A stretch of DNA of 64,000 nt from an uncultured Roseobacter sp. (GCF_947491795.1 NZ_CANLKW010000002.1:50001-114000); one strand, 5' to 3'; numbered from the stretch's first letter, positions 20,079 through 29,595 are shown. The notes: generated by a model not told the origin, from the sequence alone. Program-made: numbers and translations.

Positions 20079-21362
20079 TCAGTTGCAGTTGCTCTCGATG
20101 TTGTTCTCGGCCTTGAAGGCGGCCGAATCCTCATCGATCAGCGGCTGAATGACGCTCATATCCGTGGGCGCAAAATCCGCGATCTGCACGAACTGACCGG
20201 CACTGGCATCCCACTGGGTCACAGCAACCATGCCTTCACCGCCGTGGTTCGCACAGGAGACCGAGAAGGTCGGACCAAAGTCCGGCAGACCAGCTGCAGC
20301 CATCACCTCTTCGGTGATTTCCAGCGCTTCCATCCCGTCGCGCATCATGCCGCTTGTGATGTCATCCACACCGTGGATCTCCTGCGCCTTTTTCACCGCC
20401 TCAGCCGCCAGCATCGCCGCATAAAGCCCGCGGTTGTAAGGCACCGTGCCCAGCTGATCACCGGCACCGGCCGCCTTGCCGCTGTCGACCACATATTTCT
20501 GCAGATCATCATAGAGCGGGAAGTCCGAGCCAACAGCCGTCAGCGCCAGCGCCTTGTAGCCATCGGCCTTGTCGCCTGCCGGTGTCACGTCGATCTCCGC
20601 ACCTGACCACCAGATACCGATGAAATTCTCCATCGGGAAACGGATGTTCGCGGCTTCCTGAACAGCCACCTGGTTCATCACGCCCCAGCCGTACATGATC
20701 ACATTGTCCGGCTTTTCCCGGCGGATCTGCAGCCACTGCGATTTCTGCTCCTGACCGGGGTGATCCACCGCCAGCAGGCTCAGCTCAAAGCCGTGCTTTT
20801 CGCTCAGCTTTTCCAGCGTCCGGATCGGCTCCTTGCCATAGGCAGAGTTGTGATAGACCAGCGCGATTTTCTTGCCGGAAATATCCCCGCCATTCTGCTC
20901 CAGAATGTGGTTGATCGCGGCAGAGGCACCGTTCCAGTAGTTGGCCGGATAGTTGAACACATGGCTGAACACATCGCCGTTGGCCGCAGATGTCCGTCCA
21001 TAGCCCATGGAGTGGATCGGAATGTCATCCGCCGTCGCTTTGGGGATCAGCTGATAGGTGATGCCTGTGCTCAGCGGCTGATAGACCAGCGCGCCTTCGC
21101 CCTTGGTGCTCTCATAGCACTCCACACCTTTTTCAGTGTTATAGCCGGTCTCACATTCCAGCACGCGCGCAGGCACGCCGCCGATCCCACCGTCCCGCTC
21201 ATTGAGCAGCGTGAAGTAATCCGCATAGCCATCCGCAAACGGGATACCACCCGCCGCATAGGGGCCCGTCCGGTAGCTCAGCGATGGAAAGACGAGATCC
21301 GCCATCACAGGGCTTGCCGCCATCAGGCCTGCAACGGCCATTGTTCCCAGTTTGTATTTCAT
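20079..21362 (-). CDS. Periplasmic substrate-binding protein of the Liv-type ABC transporter
   Basis: A 427-residue exported protein with a clear signal peptide (MKYKLGTMAVAGLMAASPVMA) and a type-I periplasmic binding fold (receptor ligand-binding region). The ATG at 21362 has a strong GGGAGGA site; an earlier in-frame ATG would precede the signal peptide with 22 non-signal residues. Visible elements include LSYRTGPYAAGGIPFADGYADYF, GGIGGVPARVLECETGYN and GKKIALVYHNSAYGKEP. It delivers ligand to LivH/LivM. The associated CoA ligases suggest a carboxylic-acid ligand; this is inference. Confidence 0.88.
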   Translation of the reverse strand: MKYKLGTMAVAGLMAASPVMADLVFPSLSYRTGPYAAGGIPFADGYADYFTLLNERDGGIGGVPARVLECETGYNTEKGVECYESTKGEGALVYQPLSTGITYQLIPKATADDIPIHSMGYGRTSAANGDVFSHVFNYPANYWNGASAAINHILEQNGGDISGKKIALVYHNSAYGKEPIRTLEKLSEKHGFELSLLAVDHPGQEQKSQWLQIRREKPDNVIMYGWGVMNQVAVQEAANIRFPMENFIGIWWSGAEIDVTPAGDKADGYKALALTAVGSDFPLYDDLQKYVVDSGKAAGAGDQLGTVPYNRGLYAAMLAAEAVKKAQEIHGVDDITSGMMRDGMEALEITEEVMAAAGLPDFGPTFSVSCANHGGEGMVAVTQWDASAGQFVQIADFAPTDMSVIQPLIDEDSAAFKAENNIESNCN

Positions 21363-21456
21363 CGGTAAATCCTCCCTTGGTTTACATCCGACAGTGCCGG
21401 TTTTCCGGCGTTGTTCTGACAGGTCCATGCCCGTCTTATATACGCAGCCTGCCCCG

Positions 21457-22533
21457 TCAGTGCGGGAAAGGCCACAGTCTCAGTTTCTCCTTGGCCAGAC
21501 GCCACAGCTGCGCCAGCCCGTGCGGCTCAACGATCAGAAAGATCACGATCAGCCCGCCCACGATCACCAGGTTCAGGTGCGCCACAATATCCGTGGGCCA
21601 GCCCAGCCAGTCCACACCGACCACCTTCAGCGCCACCGGCAGCAGCACCAGAAACGCAGCCCCCGCAAAAGAGCCGAAAATCGACCCCAGCCCCCCGATG
21701 ATGATCATAAAGAGCACCAGGAACGACTTGGTGATGCCAAAGGCCTCGCCCACTTCCACAGCCCCCAGATAGACCGCAAAAAACAGCGCCCCCGAAATGC
21801 CCACGAAAAACGAACTGACCGCAAAGGCCGTCAGCTTGGCACGCAGCGGATTCACCCCGATGATCTCGGCGGCAATGTCCATATCCCGGATCGCCATCCA
21901 CCCGCGCCCCACCGAACCGCGCGTCAGATTGCGCGCCACCACGGCCGAAAACACCGTAAAGATCAGACAGAAAAGATAGGTGGCCCAGGCCTCGGTATTG
22001 GGCCCGGTGATCAGAATGCCAAAGGTGTCGCGCTCGGGCGCATTGATCTGACCAGAGGCCGAATAATTGTAAAACCAGGAAACACGGTTAAAAAGCCACA
22101 CCAGAAAAAACTGCGCGGCCAGCGTCGCCACCGCCAGATAAAACCCCTTGATCCGCAGAGAGGGCAGCCCGAAAAGCACGCCCACCGCCGCCGTGATCCC
22201 ACCGGCCAGCAGCACGTGAATGAACATGCTGACATCGGGAAAGGCCGTCATCAGCTTGTAGCAGGCATAGGCCCCCACAGCCATGAACCCCCCGGTCCCC
22301 AGGCTTACCTGACCACAATAGCCCACCAGAATATTCAGCCCGATCGCCGCAATCGAATAGATCAGAAACGGCATGAAGATCGAATTCACCCAATAATCAT
22401 TGATCATAAACGGAATGACGAACACCGCTACGAAGAGCACCACATAATACCGCCACCGGTCGAAACGGATCGGAAAGGTCTGACTGTCCTGACTGTAGGT
22501 GGTGCTGAAATCACCGGCCTCACGATAAAGCAT
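21457..22533 (-). CDS. livM: Liv-type ABC transporter permease (LivM-like)
   Basis: A 358-residue integral membrane protein with about ten hydrophobic segments. It carries the LivM motifs LNILVGYCGQVSLGTGGFMAVGAYA near the N-terminus and GRGWMAIRDMDIAAEIIGVNPLRAKL, the coupling loop contacting the ATPase. The ATG at 22533 has a GGGAGAGGG ribosome site; a longer frame upstream to 22689 is low-complexity and overlaps the opposite-strand leader. It lies 94 bp upstream of the binding-protein gene. Between it and livH an opposite-strand gene is inserted. Confidence 0.93.
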   Translation of the reverse strand: MLYREAGDFSTTYSQDSQTFPIRFDRWRYYVVLFVAVFVIPFMINDYWVNSIFMPFLIYSIAAIGLNILVGYCGQVSLGTGGFMAVGAYACYKLMTAFPDVSMFIHVLLAGGITAAVGVLFGLPSLRIKGFYLAVATLAAQFFLVWLFNRVSWFYNYSASGQINAPERDTFGILITGPNTEAWATYLFCLIFTVFSAVVARNLTRGSVGRGWMAIRDMDIAAEIIGVNPLRAKLTAFAVSSFFVGISGALFFAVYLGAVEVGEAFGITKSFLVLFMIIIGGLGSIFGSFAGAAFLVLLPVALKVVGVDWLGWPTDIVAHLNLVIVGGLIVIFLIVEPHGLAQLWRLAKEKLRLWPFPH

Positions 22534-22794
22534 TACACACCCTCTCCCAACTGCATCATCCGGCGGCCTGCGTGCAGCGCCGCCCTTCGGGGTTTCTTCT
22601 GGCCATAAATATCCCGGGGGTCGCTGGCGGTGCGCCATTGCTCCGGGAACCACCGGCGACGGCAGCGCCCCGCGGATAACGGCGCCCATGCGCCCGCCGC
22701 TGCCGCATTAACCATTCCACAACAAATCACGCGATTTCCCAATTTTGCCCCATTTCGCCGGGCAAACCTGATCCTACTGAACGGAGCAGGACAG

Positions 22795-23133
22795 ATGACG
22801 GCGATACTGACTGAAATACGGGGCCTTGAGGCACGGCTGGAACGCGGGGAACTGACCCACGCGCAGTTCCTGACCGAACGTGCCGCCCTCATGGACAGCG
22901 TCGAGGACGCCCAGACCGAATTCACCGGCACACCCGCGCCGGACGCGGACCGCCCCCCGCAGCGCACCGGTTCTTCCGCGCTTGGCTTCAGCCTTGTGGT
23001 CTGCCTTGGGGTGATGACGCTCTGCATCGGCATGACACTGCTCTTTCTGCCCAGCTTCAATCTCGCGCTCACGCTCGGCGTGACCATCCTGGCCGCGCTC
23101 AGCGTCACGCTGCTGGTCGCCCCCGAAGACTGA
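22795..23133 (+). CDS. Small membrane protein with SHOCT-like N-terminus, inserted on the opposite strand between livH and livM
   Basis: A 112-residue protein starting at the ATG at 22795 (GGAG site 8-10 bases upstream). Residues 5-35 (EIRGLEARLERGELTHAQF) resemble the short helical SHOCT motif. A Pro-rich linker follows, and then two hydrophobic helices (about 60-82 and 87-107) predict a hairpin membrane protein. It is transcribed against the surrounding minus-strand operon and ends 6 bases before the livH stop. An in-frame start at 22630 would precede this with a low-complexity basic segment and looks spurious. Function unknown. Confidence 0.7.
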   Translation: MTAILTEIRGLEARLERGELTHAQFLTERAALMDSVEDAQTEFTGTPAPDADRPPQRTGSSALGFSLVVCLGVMTLCIGMTLLFLPSFNLALTLGVTILAALSVTLLVAPED

Positions 23134-23139
23134 TCCGCG

Positions 23140-24129
23140 CTACACACGTTCAATGATCTTCTCCCCGAAGAGCCCCTGCGGGCGGAACACCAGAAAGAGC
23201 AGCGCCAGCATATAGGCAAACCAGTTCTCCGTCGCACCGCCCAGATAGGGCGCCCCGATCAGGAACTCGAAAAGCTTCTCGCCCACCCCGATGATCAGCC
23301 CGCCGACAATGGCTCCGGGGATCGAGGTAAAGCCCCCCAGCATCAGCACCGGCAGCGCCTTGAGCGCGATGAGCGACAGCGAGAACTGCACGCCCGACTT
23401 CGCCCCCCACATGATGCCCGCCACCAGGGCCACAAAGCCCGCCAGCGACCACACCAAGATCCAGATAAAGTTGAGCGACACACCCACCGACAGCGCCGCC
23501 TGATGGTCATCGGCCACCGCGCGCATCGCGCGGCCCTGCTTGGTGTACTGCGCAAAAATCACCAGCCCCGCCACCAGCAATGCAGCCACAATGCTGGCCA
23601 CAATATCCAGGTTGTCGATAAAGAACCCATAGCCAAAGGCGTTGAAGGTGGTCTCGTCAATCCACAGGTTGATGCCCTGCGGCAGCCCGACATCCAGCGT
23701 CTTGATGTCGGACCCCCACATCAGATCGCCCACCCCTTCCAGGAAATAGGCCAGTCCAATGGTCGCCATAAAGAGGATGATCGGCTCCTGCCCCACGAGG
23801 TATCGGAAAATATACCGCTGCACGAGCCAGGCCAGCAGGATCATCACAACCATGGTCAGCACAATCGACAGGATCGCAGGCAGGTTCCAGCCGAAATAAT
23901 GCACCTCGGTGCCAAACACCGCATTGATCAGATGCGCAAAGGGCACCTGGCCGTTCATGATCCCGTAAAGCGTCATCGCCGCAAAAAGCGCCATGACCCC
24001 CTGCGCAAAATTGAAGATGCCCGAAGCCTTGTAGATCAGCACAAAGCCCAGCGCCACGAGCGCATAAAGCACCCCGGCCATCAGCCCGTTGAGAAACACT
24101 TCAATGGTCCAGAGAAACTGTTCAGGCAT
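23140..24129 (-). CDS. livH: Liv-type ABC transporter permease (LivH-like)
   Basis: A 329-residue membrane protein with about eight helices. LivH signatures are present: LYALVALGFVLIYKASGIFNFAQGVMALFAA at the N-terminus, QGRAMRAVADDHQAALSVGVS for the ATPase-coupling loop, and GAIVGGLIIGVGEKLFEFLIG near the end. It starts 1 base after the stop of the preceding small exported-protein gene, so translational coupling is likely. It pairs with LivM to form the transport channel. Confidence 0.93.
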   Translation of the reverse strand: MPEQFLWTIEVFLNGLMAGVLYALVALGFVLIYKASGIFNFAQGVMALFAAMTLYGIMNGQVPFAHLINAVFGTEVHYFGWNLPAILSIVLTMVVMILLAWLVQRYIFRYLVGQEPIILFMATIGLAYFLEGVGDLMWGSDIKTLDVGLPQGINLWIDETTFNAFGYGFFIDNLDIVASIVAALLVAGLVIFAQYTKQGRAMRAVADDHQAALSVGVSLNFIWILVWSLAGFVALVAGIMWGAKSGVQFSLSLIALKALPVLMLGGFTSIPGAIVGGLIIGVGEKLFEFLIGAPYLGGATENWFAYMLALLFLVFRPQGLFGEKIIERV

Positions 24130-24130
24130 A

Positions 24131-24649
24131 TCAGGCCTCCTTGTCCGTTTCGCGCACTTCGATCATCGGACCGCGCGCAGCACTGGCAGGAAAAAATTCA
24201 ATGGCGATGCGGGGCTCATGGGTCAGACTTTCCAGCCTGCCGTCGCGTTCTTCCCACGTGCCCTGCGCCAGCTGCCGGGCAGACCACATCTCAAACCGCG
24301 CGGCCAGGTCCGTCCCGGCCTGCGCCGCTGCCACGATCCGGCAGGACGGCAATCCGCCCCCGTCACCAACAACAAAAACATGCCGCCGGGGTCCGGCAAA
24401 AGCCGCACCTTCAGCACCCGCCCAGTCCGGTGTCTCAATCGCGGCCAGCCCAGCCACTGCCGCCGGCTGAAAATCAGACAGCGGCTCCAGGCAGACTTCC
24501 ACAAACCGGTCAAAGGCCGCGCCACCGGCCTCCGCAGAACCGGCAAAAGGCAAAGCAATCCCTACCGCACCGACCGCCATGCACCGACGTAATACCGACG
24601 TTAAACCGACGTGATACCGACGCCCCACCGACGCCCTGAAATCAGTCAT
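24131..24649 (-). CDS. Small exported protein of unknown function within the Liv operon
   Basis: A 172-residue protein if started at the ATG at 24649, which overlaps the livG stop by 8 bases and has a GGGGG-rich site. A hydrophobic signal-like stretch (AVGAVGIALPFAGSAEAG) lies at residues 25-42, preceded by an arginine-rich region encoded by a five-copy 11-bp repeat. An alternative ATG at 24580 falls directly after the repeat but has no ribosome site. The mature part has two cysteines (CLEPLSDFQP and LPSCRIVAA) and no motif I recognise. It may be an accessory periplasmic protein of the transporter. Confidence 0.7.
   Translation of the reverse strand: MTDFRASVGRRYHVGLTSVLRRCMAVGAVGIALPFAGSAEAGGAAFDRFVEVCLEPLSDFQPAAVAGLAAIETPDWAGAEGAAFAGPRRHVFVVGDGGGLPSCRIVAAAQAGTDLAARFEMWSARQLAQGTWEERDGRLESLTHEPRIAIEFFPASAARGPMIEVRETDKEA
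24582..24636. repeat. Five-copy 11-bp tandem repeat in the 5' end of a gene
   Basis: Five consecutive 11-base units at 24582, 24593, 24604, 24615 and 24626 share the core ACCGACG, with variation only in the flanking four bases. Eleven is not a multiple of three, so gain or loss of one unit would shift the reading frame of the small exported protein started at 24649. Confidence 0.85.
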
Positions 24650-25460
24650 GGCTGACCCCCAGATAGGCGTCGATCACGGCCTGATTGTTGCGCACCTCAT
24701 CGGGTGATCCGTCGCCGATCTTCTTGCCGTAGTCCATCACAACGACCCGGTCTGACAGGTCCATCACCACGCCCATGTCATGCTCAATCAGCGCAATTGT
24801 GGTGCCAAACTCGTCGTTCACATCCAGGATAAAGCGGCTCATGTCCTCTTTTTCCTCAACGTTCATCCCCGCCATCGGCTCATCCAGCAACAGCAAAGAC
24901 GGCTCAGCGGCCAGCGCCCGCGCCAGCTCCACACGCTTTTTCAACCCATAGGGCAGCCGCGACACAGGTGTCTTGCGGATCGCCTGGATTTCCAGAAAAT
25001 CAATAATCTTTTCAGCAACTTCACGGTTCGCCGTCTCTTCGGACTCTGCCGCACCTTTCCACAGCGCCTGCCGCCACAGCCCGGTTTTCATCTTGGTCAG
25101 ACGCCCGGTCATCACGTTGTCCAGCACCGACATCCCCTCAAAAAGGGCAATGTTCTGAAACGTCCGCGCAATCCCCTGACGCGCCACCTGAAACGGCTTC
25201 ATCGGGGGCCGCGGCGCACCCTTGTACCAGACCTCGCCCTCCTGCGGGACATAGAACCCCGAGATGACATTCAGCATCGAGGATTTACCCGCCCCGTTGG
25301 GCCCGATAATCGCCCGGATCTCGCCCTCGCGGATGTCAAAAGAGATATCCTTGATCGCCTCAACCCCGCCAAAACGCAGGGTAATATTGCGCATCTCCAT
25401 AACCACGCCACCGATCCTGCGACCATCAGCGGTGGTATATCCTTCGGACTGGTCAAGCAT
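24642..25460 (-). CDS. livG: Liv-type ABC transporter ATPase (LivG-like)
   Basis: A 272-residue ATPase with Walker A GPNGAGKSS, Walker B SLLLLDEPMAGMN and the LivG-type insert after Walker A (GFYVPQEGEVWYKGAPRPP). The signature region reads LPYGLKKRVELARALA rather than LSGGQ, a variant seen in this subfamily. It begins RNITLRFGGVEAIKDISFD. It is the second gene of the minus-strand operon, 75 bp after the acyl-CoA ligase, and its stop overlaps the next start. Confidence 0.91.
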   Translation of the reverse strand: MLDQSEGYTTADGRRIGGVVMEMRNITLRFGGVEAIKDISFDIREGEIRAIIGPNGAGKSSMLNVISGFYVPQEGEVWYKGAPRPPMKPFQVARQGIARTFQNIALFEGMSVLDNVMTGRLTKMKTGLWRQALWKGAAESEETANREVAEKIIDFLEIQAIRKTPVSRLPYGLKKRVELARALAAEPSLLLLDEPMAGMNVEEKEDMSRFILDVNDEFGTTIALIEHDMGVVMDLSDRVVVMDYGKKIGDGSPDEVRNNQAVIDAYLGVSHD

Positions 25461-25535
25461 ATGAAAACCCTTTGAAATTCAGGCGCAGCTGACGGGATGG
25501 CGGGCGGGGCGAATGCGCAGCAGAGCGTCGTTCCG

Positions 25536-27506
25536 TCATTCCGCAGCCATCCGTGTCCCCACAGGGACAACCTTTGCGCTCCGCACTTCCAGCGTTGCCG
25601 AAATCGACCCCTTGCGCCCGTCCTCATAGGTCACTTCGGTCACGGTACTGACCTCGGTCGATCCGTCATACAGTGCGGCAATGATGTCGTCGTATTTCTC
25701 TTCGATGATCCGGCGGCGCACTTTGCGCGTCCGTGTCAGCTCGCCGTCATCCGCGTCCAGTTCTTTATGCAGCACGACAAAGCGGTGTACCTGGCAGCCA
25801 GACAGCATTTCATCCTGCGCGACAGAGGCATTCACTTCCTCCACATGGCTCTGGATCGTATCCATCACCTGCGGGTGCCGCGCCAGTTCCTGGTAAGATG
25901 CATACCCGATGTTGTTGCGTTCCGCCCAGTTCCCGACAGCTGTCAGATCAATGTTGATAAAGGCCGTGCACTCATCCTTGCCACTGCCAAAGACCACCGT
26001 CTCCAGAATGTTGGGAAAAAACTTCAGCTTGTTTTCCACGTATTTCGGCGCAAAAAGCGCGCCCGAGGCCATCTGGCCCACATCCTTGGCCCGGTCGATG
26101 ATCCGCAGATGGCCGGTGCCTTCCTCGATGAAACCCGCGTCCCCTGTCGCGACCCAGCCTTCGGCATCCTTGGTATCGGCGGTGCTCTCCGCGTTCTTGT
26201 AGTACTCCACAAAAACACCGGGCGAGCGGTAAAAGACCTCGCCGTTCTCTGCGATCTTCAGCTCGACCCCCGGGCAGGTCACGCCCACCGTATCACTGCG
26301 CACCTCGCCATCCGGCTGCGCGGTGATGAACACCGTGGCTTCGGTCTGGCCATAAAGCTGTTTCAGGTTGATCCCCAGCGACCGGTAGAAATCAAAAATC
26401 TCCGGCCCGATGGCCTCCCCGGCGGTATAGCCCACCCGCACACGGCTGAACCCCAGTGTGTTTTTCAGCGGCCCGTAAATGCACAGCTCGCCAAGATTGT
26501 ATTTGAACCGGTCCCACTGGCTCACCGGCTTTCCGTCCAGGATATCAGGCCCGACCTTTCGCGCTTGCGCCATACAGACATCAAAGAGCCAGCGCTTGAA
26601 TTTGCCCGCGTCCTCCATCCGGATCATGACATTTGTCAGCTGTGTCTCAAAAACGCGCGGTGGGGCGAAATAATAGGTGGGTCCGATCTCGCGCAGGTCA
26701 GTGTGCATCGTATCGGCACTTTCCGGGCAGTTCGTACAGAACCCTGTCCACATCGCCTGGCCCACGGAAAAGATGAAATCACCCACCCAGGCCATCGGCA
26801 GATAGGCCAGGATATCATCCGTCTGGCGCAGATCATCAAACTCAGAGGAGGACTTTGACGTTTCAATGACGTTGCGGTTGCTCAGCACAACGCCCTTGGG
26901 TTTACCCGTCGTGCCGGATGTATAAAGCATCACGCAGGTGCTGTCGTAGTCCAGCTTTGCCTCACGGCGGGCGATTTCGGGCAACAGCTCATCGCGTTTG
27001 GCCCGGCCTGCATCCTGAACGTGGCTGTACTGGTGCAGTTTTGAGTGGTCGTATTTGCGCAACCCCCGCGGATCGAGATAGATCATCTGCTCAAAGTCAG
27101 TCAGCTCACCCTGCACTTCGATAACCTTGTCGACCTGCTCCTGATCACCGGCAACGACAAAGCGCGCGCCGCAATGGCCCAGCACATAGGCCATCTCTTC
27201 GGCCACAGCATCCTGATAGAGCGGCACCGGCACCGCGCCCGCCATTTCCGCAGCCACCATCGCCCAGTACAGACGCGGCCGGTTGCGCCCGATGATGGCG
27301 ACAAAATCACCCTCGGCCACTCCCAGATCCAGCATCCCCAGCGCCAGCGCCTCGACCTCTTCCAGCGTCTCCGCCCAGGTCCAGGACTGCCAGATCCCGT
27401 ATTCCTTCTCGCGGTACGCAGGTGCCGTGGCAAATCTGGTCGCATTTCGGCGCAAAAGAGCGGGGACGGATTCAGTCCCGCCCGGTGTCCCGGATGTATG
27501 CTGCAC
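25536..27506 (-). CDS. AMP-forming long-chain acyl-CoA ligase family protein (first gene of the Liv operon)
   Basis: A 656-residue adenylate-forming enzyme. The phosphate-binding loop YTSGTTGKPKGVVLS, the A5 region LYGQTEATVF, the A7/A8 region GWVATGDAGFIEEGTGHLRIIDRAKD and the C-terminal domain are in order. I chose a GTG start at 27506 because a strong GGGAGGA lies 6 bases before it; in-frame ATGs at 27530 and 27560 would put that site inside the gene. It converts a carboxylic acid to its CoA ester. Position at the head of a transporter operon suggests it traps the imported acid as CoA ester. Confidence 0.87.
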   Translation of the reverse strand: MQHTSGTPGGTESVPALLRRNATRFATAPAYREKEYGIWQSWTWAETLEEVEALALGMLDLGVAEGDFVAIIGRNRPRLYWAMVAAEMAGAVPVPLYQDAVAEEMAYVLGHCGARFVVAGDQEQVDKVIEVQGELTDFEQMIYLDPRGLRKYDHSKLHQYSHVQDAGRAKRDELLPEIARREAKLDYDSTCVMLYTSGTTGKPKGVVLSNRNVIETSKSSSEFDDLRQTDDILAYLPMAWVGDFIFSVGQAMWTGFCTNCPESADTMHTDLREIGPTYYFAPPRVFETQLTNVMIRMEDAGKFKRWLFDVCMAQARKVGPDILDGKPVSQWDRFKYNLGELCIYGPLKNTLGFSRVRVGYTAGEAIGPEIFDFYRSLGINLKQLYGQTEATVFITAQPDGEVRSDTVGVTCPGVELKIAENGEVFYRSPGVFVEYYKNAESTADTKDAEGWVATGDAGFIEEGTGHLRIIDRAKDVGQMASGALFAPKYVENKLKFFPNILETVVFGSGKDECTAFINIDLTAVGNWAERNNIGYASYQELARHPQVMDTIQSHVEEVNASVAQDEMLSGCQVHRFVVLHKELDADDGELTRTRKVRRRIIEEKYDDIIAALYDGSTEVSTVTEVTYEDGRKGSISATLEVRSAKVVPVGTRMAAE

Positions 27507-27712
27507 TTTTTGTCCTCCCTGGCGGCCCATTTTTTCGGATCTCACCTTCGAAAGCGGCACGCGCGTTTTTCAACACGCAGACCTGTCTCCCTGGGGGCGA
27601 GTGTGGCGCGTGAACCGCGCTCTGTCCAGAGGACTGGTGAAATTTAATTAACAACCGTTCAATTAAAACAGGTCCGCGGCAATGTCTGCGAGAGCGATTT
27701 TAAAACAATATG

Positions 27713-28921
27713 TTATTGCGGGTTTCTCCCGGCAGCATGCCGCACAGCATGATCCAGCACGCGCAGACCAGCAACCAGGTCGGCCTCACGCGTGTCTTCA
27801 TCAAAGGCATGACTGATTCCCCCGATGGATGGCACAAAGAGCATAGCCACCGGCATCAGCCGGGATACGTTCGTGGCGTCATGCAACGCACCGGAAGGCA
27901 TCAGCCGCCATGCACCCGGTGCGATCTGCTCTGCAGCCCCTTCCAGCGCGCGGCGGAGCGTTGCATTCATCGCCACCGGCTCAAGGCCCAGCATCTGCCC
28001 GAAAGAGACCTGCACACCCATACCGGCGGCGGTCTCCTCTGCCACATCGCGGATGATCTCTTCCATCCGCGCCAGGCGCTCTTTTTCCGCGTCGCGCCAC
28101 TGCATCGAAAACACCGCCCGGCCCGGCACGATAGAAGACGCGTTAGGATGCAGGGTGATATGCCCGATGGTCCAGACCGACCGGGGCGTCACCACGTTCC
28201 GCAAGCGGTCGTTCAGCCTGGTGTTAAAGGCTGATACCGCCTGAAAGGCATCCTGGCGCAGATGCATGGGGGTGGTCCCCGCATGGTTCTGGCGCCCGTC
28301 AAAGGTAATCTTCATATCCCGGATGCCAACGATATCCGTCACCACGCCGATCTGCTCTCCGGCGGCATCCAGCGCAGGGCCCTGTTCGATATGCATCTCG
28401 ATGAACCCGGCGAACTGTGCGGGATCAACGGGCCCGGTGACCATATCGGCCATGGCCGCCCGGGCAGACGCGAGGGGGGTCCCGGCATGATCAGTCAGGG
28501 CGTCGGCCCCGGCCTGTGACAGATGGCCGGACCAGACAGCACTGCCCGTTGTGACGCCGAACCGCCCCTCCTCATCCTGAAAAGACACAACAGAAACGGG
28601 CGGTCCGCCGCTTTCGGCACAGCTGCGCGCAATCTCCAGCGCGGCGATGACCCCCAGCGCCCCGTCGAGCCAGCCGCCTTCCGGCTGGCTGTCAGAATGC
28701 GAGCCCATGAGCAGTGAAGGCCCTGCTGCCAGACCAAAAAGATTGCCCATGGCATCCACCTGGACCTGCAGCCCGGCCTCACGCATCCGGTCAGCCAGCC
28801 AGCGTCGGGCGGCCACGTCAGGGTCGGAATAGGCCGGGCGCACAACGCCCCTGCCCACACCGCTTGCGCCGAACGAACGCAGGTGGTGAAGATCAGCAAG
28901 AAATCGGTCAGGTCGGATCAT
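27713..28921 (-). CDS. Zn-dependent amidase of the hydantoinase/carbamoylase (allantoate amidohydrolase) family
   Basis: A 402-residue M20-type binuclear zinc hydrolase. Expected metal and substrate residues are seen in [46 protein letters not shown] and the C-terminal [12 protein letters not shown]. The bacterial dimerisation domain lies in the middle ([16 protein letters not shown]). Members cleave N-carbamoyl amino acids, allantoate or ureidoglycine. No purine-degradation neighbours are present, so a carbamoyl-amino-acid role is about as likely. The start is the ATG at 28921; the upstream 15 residues of a longer frame look unconserved. Confidence 0.88.
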   Translation of the reverse strand: MIRPDRFLADLHHLRSFGASGVGRGVVRPAYSDPDVAARRWLADRMREAGLQVQVDAMGNLFGLAAGPSLLMGSHSDSQPEGGWLDGALGVIAALEIARSCAESGGPPVSVVSFQDEEGRFGVTTGSAVWSGHLSQAGADALTDHAGTPLASARAAMADMVTGPVDPAQFAGFIEMHIEQGPALDAAGEQIGVVTDIVGIRDMKITFDGRQNHAGTTPMHLRQDAFQAVSAFNTRLNDRLRNVVTPRSVWTIGHITLHPNASSIVPGRAVFSMQWRDAEKERLARMEEIIRDVAEETAAGMGVQVSFGQMLGLEPVAMNATLRRALEGAAEQIAPGAWRLMPSGALHDATNVSRLMPVAMLFVPSIGGISHAFDEDTREADLVAGLRVLDHAVRHAAGRNPQ

Positions 28922-28981
28922 GGTAACACGCCACAGGTCAGGATACGCCCTGCATACCCCGCGCACGTGCCGGTGAGAAGC

Positions 28982-29524
28982 TCAGTCGATCACCCCTGTG
29001 GTGGCGAACCCGCATTGCTCTGCCATCTTGCCGTATGCCGCCGTAAAGCCAGACAGCGACGCCGCATAGACAACCTCACCATCCTGCATGACCCAGAGCG
29101 TGCCTGCACGCCGCATTGTCTGCAGCATCCCCAGGCTGTCACCATCATGCGCCTGCGCCGTGGCCTGGCGAAAGCCTTCCTCATCAAATCCCGCAGAGAC
29201 GAACCCTTCAGTCCGCCAGTCCGCATCAGACTCGAAAAGAACCCGGGCACCGTCCTGCATCATCGTGTCGTATCCGCGCGGCGCGTGTTCACGGAGTGAT
29301 GGCGCGGGGTAATAATAGGGCGGCAGCGCATCACCATTGGACAGCTCAATTCCAAAGCTCGGATCACCGTCCCCACCGGTCCAGGCGCGGCATATGATCC
29401 GATAGTCTTCGCCGGTATCGAAACGCTCAACCATCACGGTCCAGTCGTTATAGTCCCAGTATTCTGTCTCTGCCTGGCCGGCGGTCGCGAAAACCGCCAG
29501 CAGAACAGCTGATCGCAGATACAT
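28982..29524 (-). CDS. Small secreted protein of unknown function
   Basis: About 180 residues with an N-terminal signal peptide (MYLRSAVLLAVFATAGQAE). The mature part begins EYWDYNDWTVMVERFD and contains two cysteines far apart (RIICRAW and AEQCGF), which could form a disulfide. I chose the ATG at 29524 for its GAGG site; one four codons earlier (29536) is possible. It lies between the amidase and formate dehydrogenase on the same strand. No family recognised. Confidence 0.72.
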   Translation of the reverse strand: MYLRSAVLLAVFATAGQAETEYWDYNDWTVMVERFDTGEDYRIICRAWTGGDGDPSFGIELSNGDALPPYYYPAPSLREHAPRGYDTMMQDGARVLFESDADWRTEGFVSAGFDEEGFRQATAQAHDGDSLGMLQTMRRAGTLWVMQDGEVVYAASLSGFTAAYGKMAEQCGFATTGVID

Positions 29525-29595
29525 GTCCGGCCTCATTCCTGGTGTCGCCGCGGCACTCTATCCGCGGGAAACTGAAGAATTCGGTAATGCCCGGG

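Noticed and set aside
24578..24636. CRISPR-like array in the repeated ACCGACG segment
   Set aside because: Units are 11 bases with no spacers and lie within a coding start; this is a minisatellite.
25497..26858. 453-codon plus-strand frame opposite the acyl-CoA ligase
   Set aside because: Antisense shadow; the ligase motifs on the minus strand explain the region.
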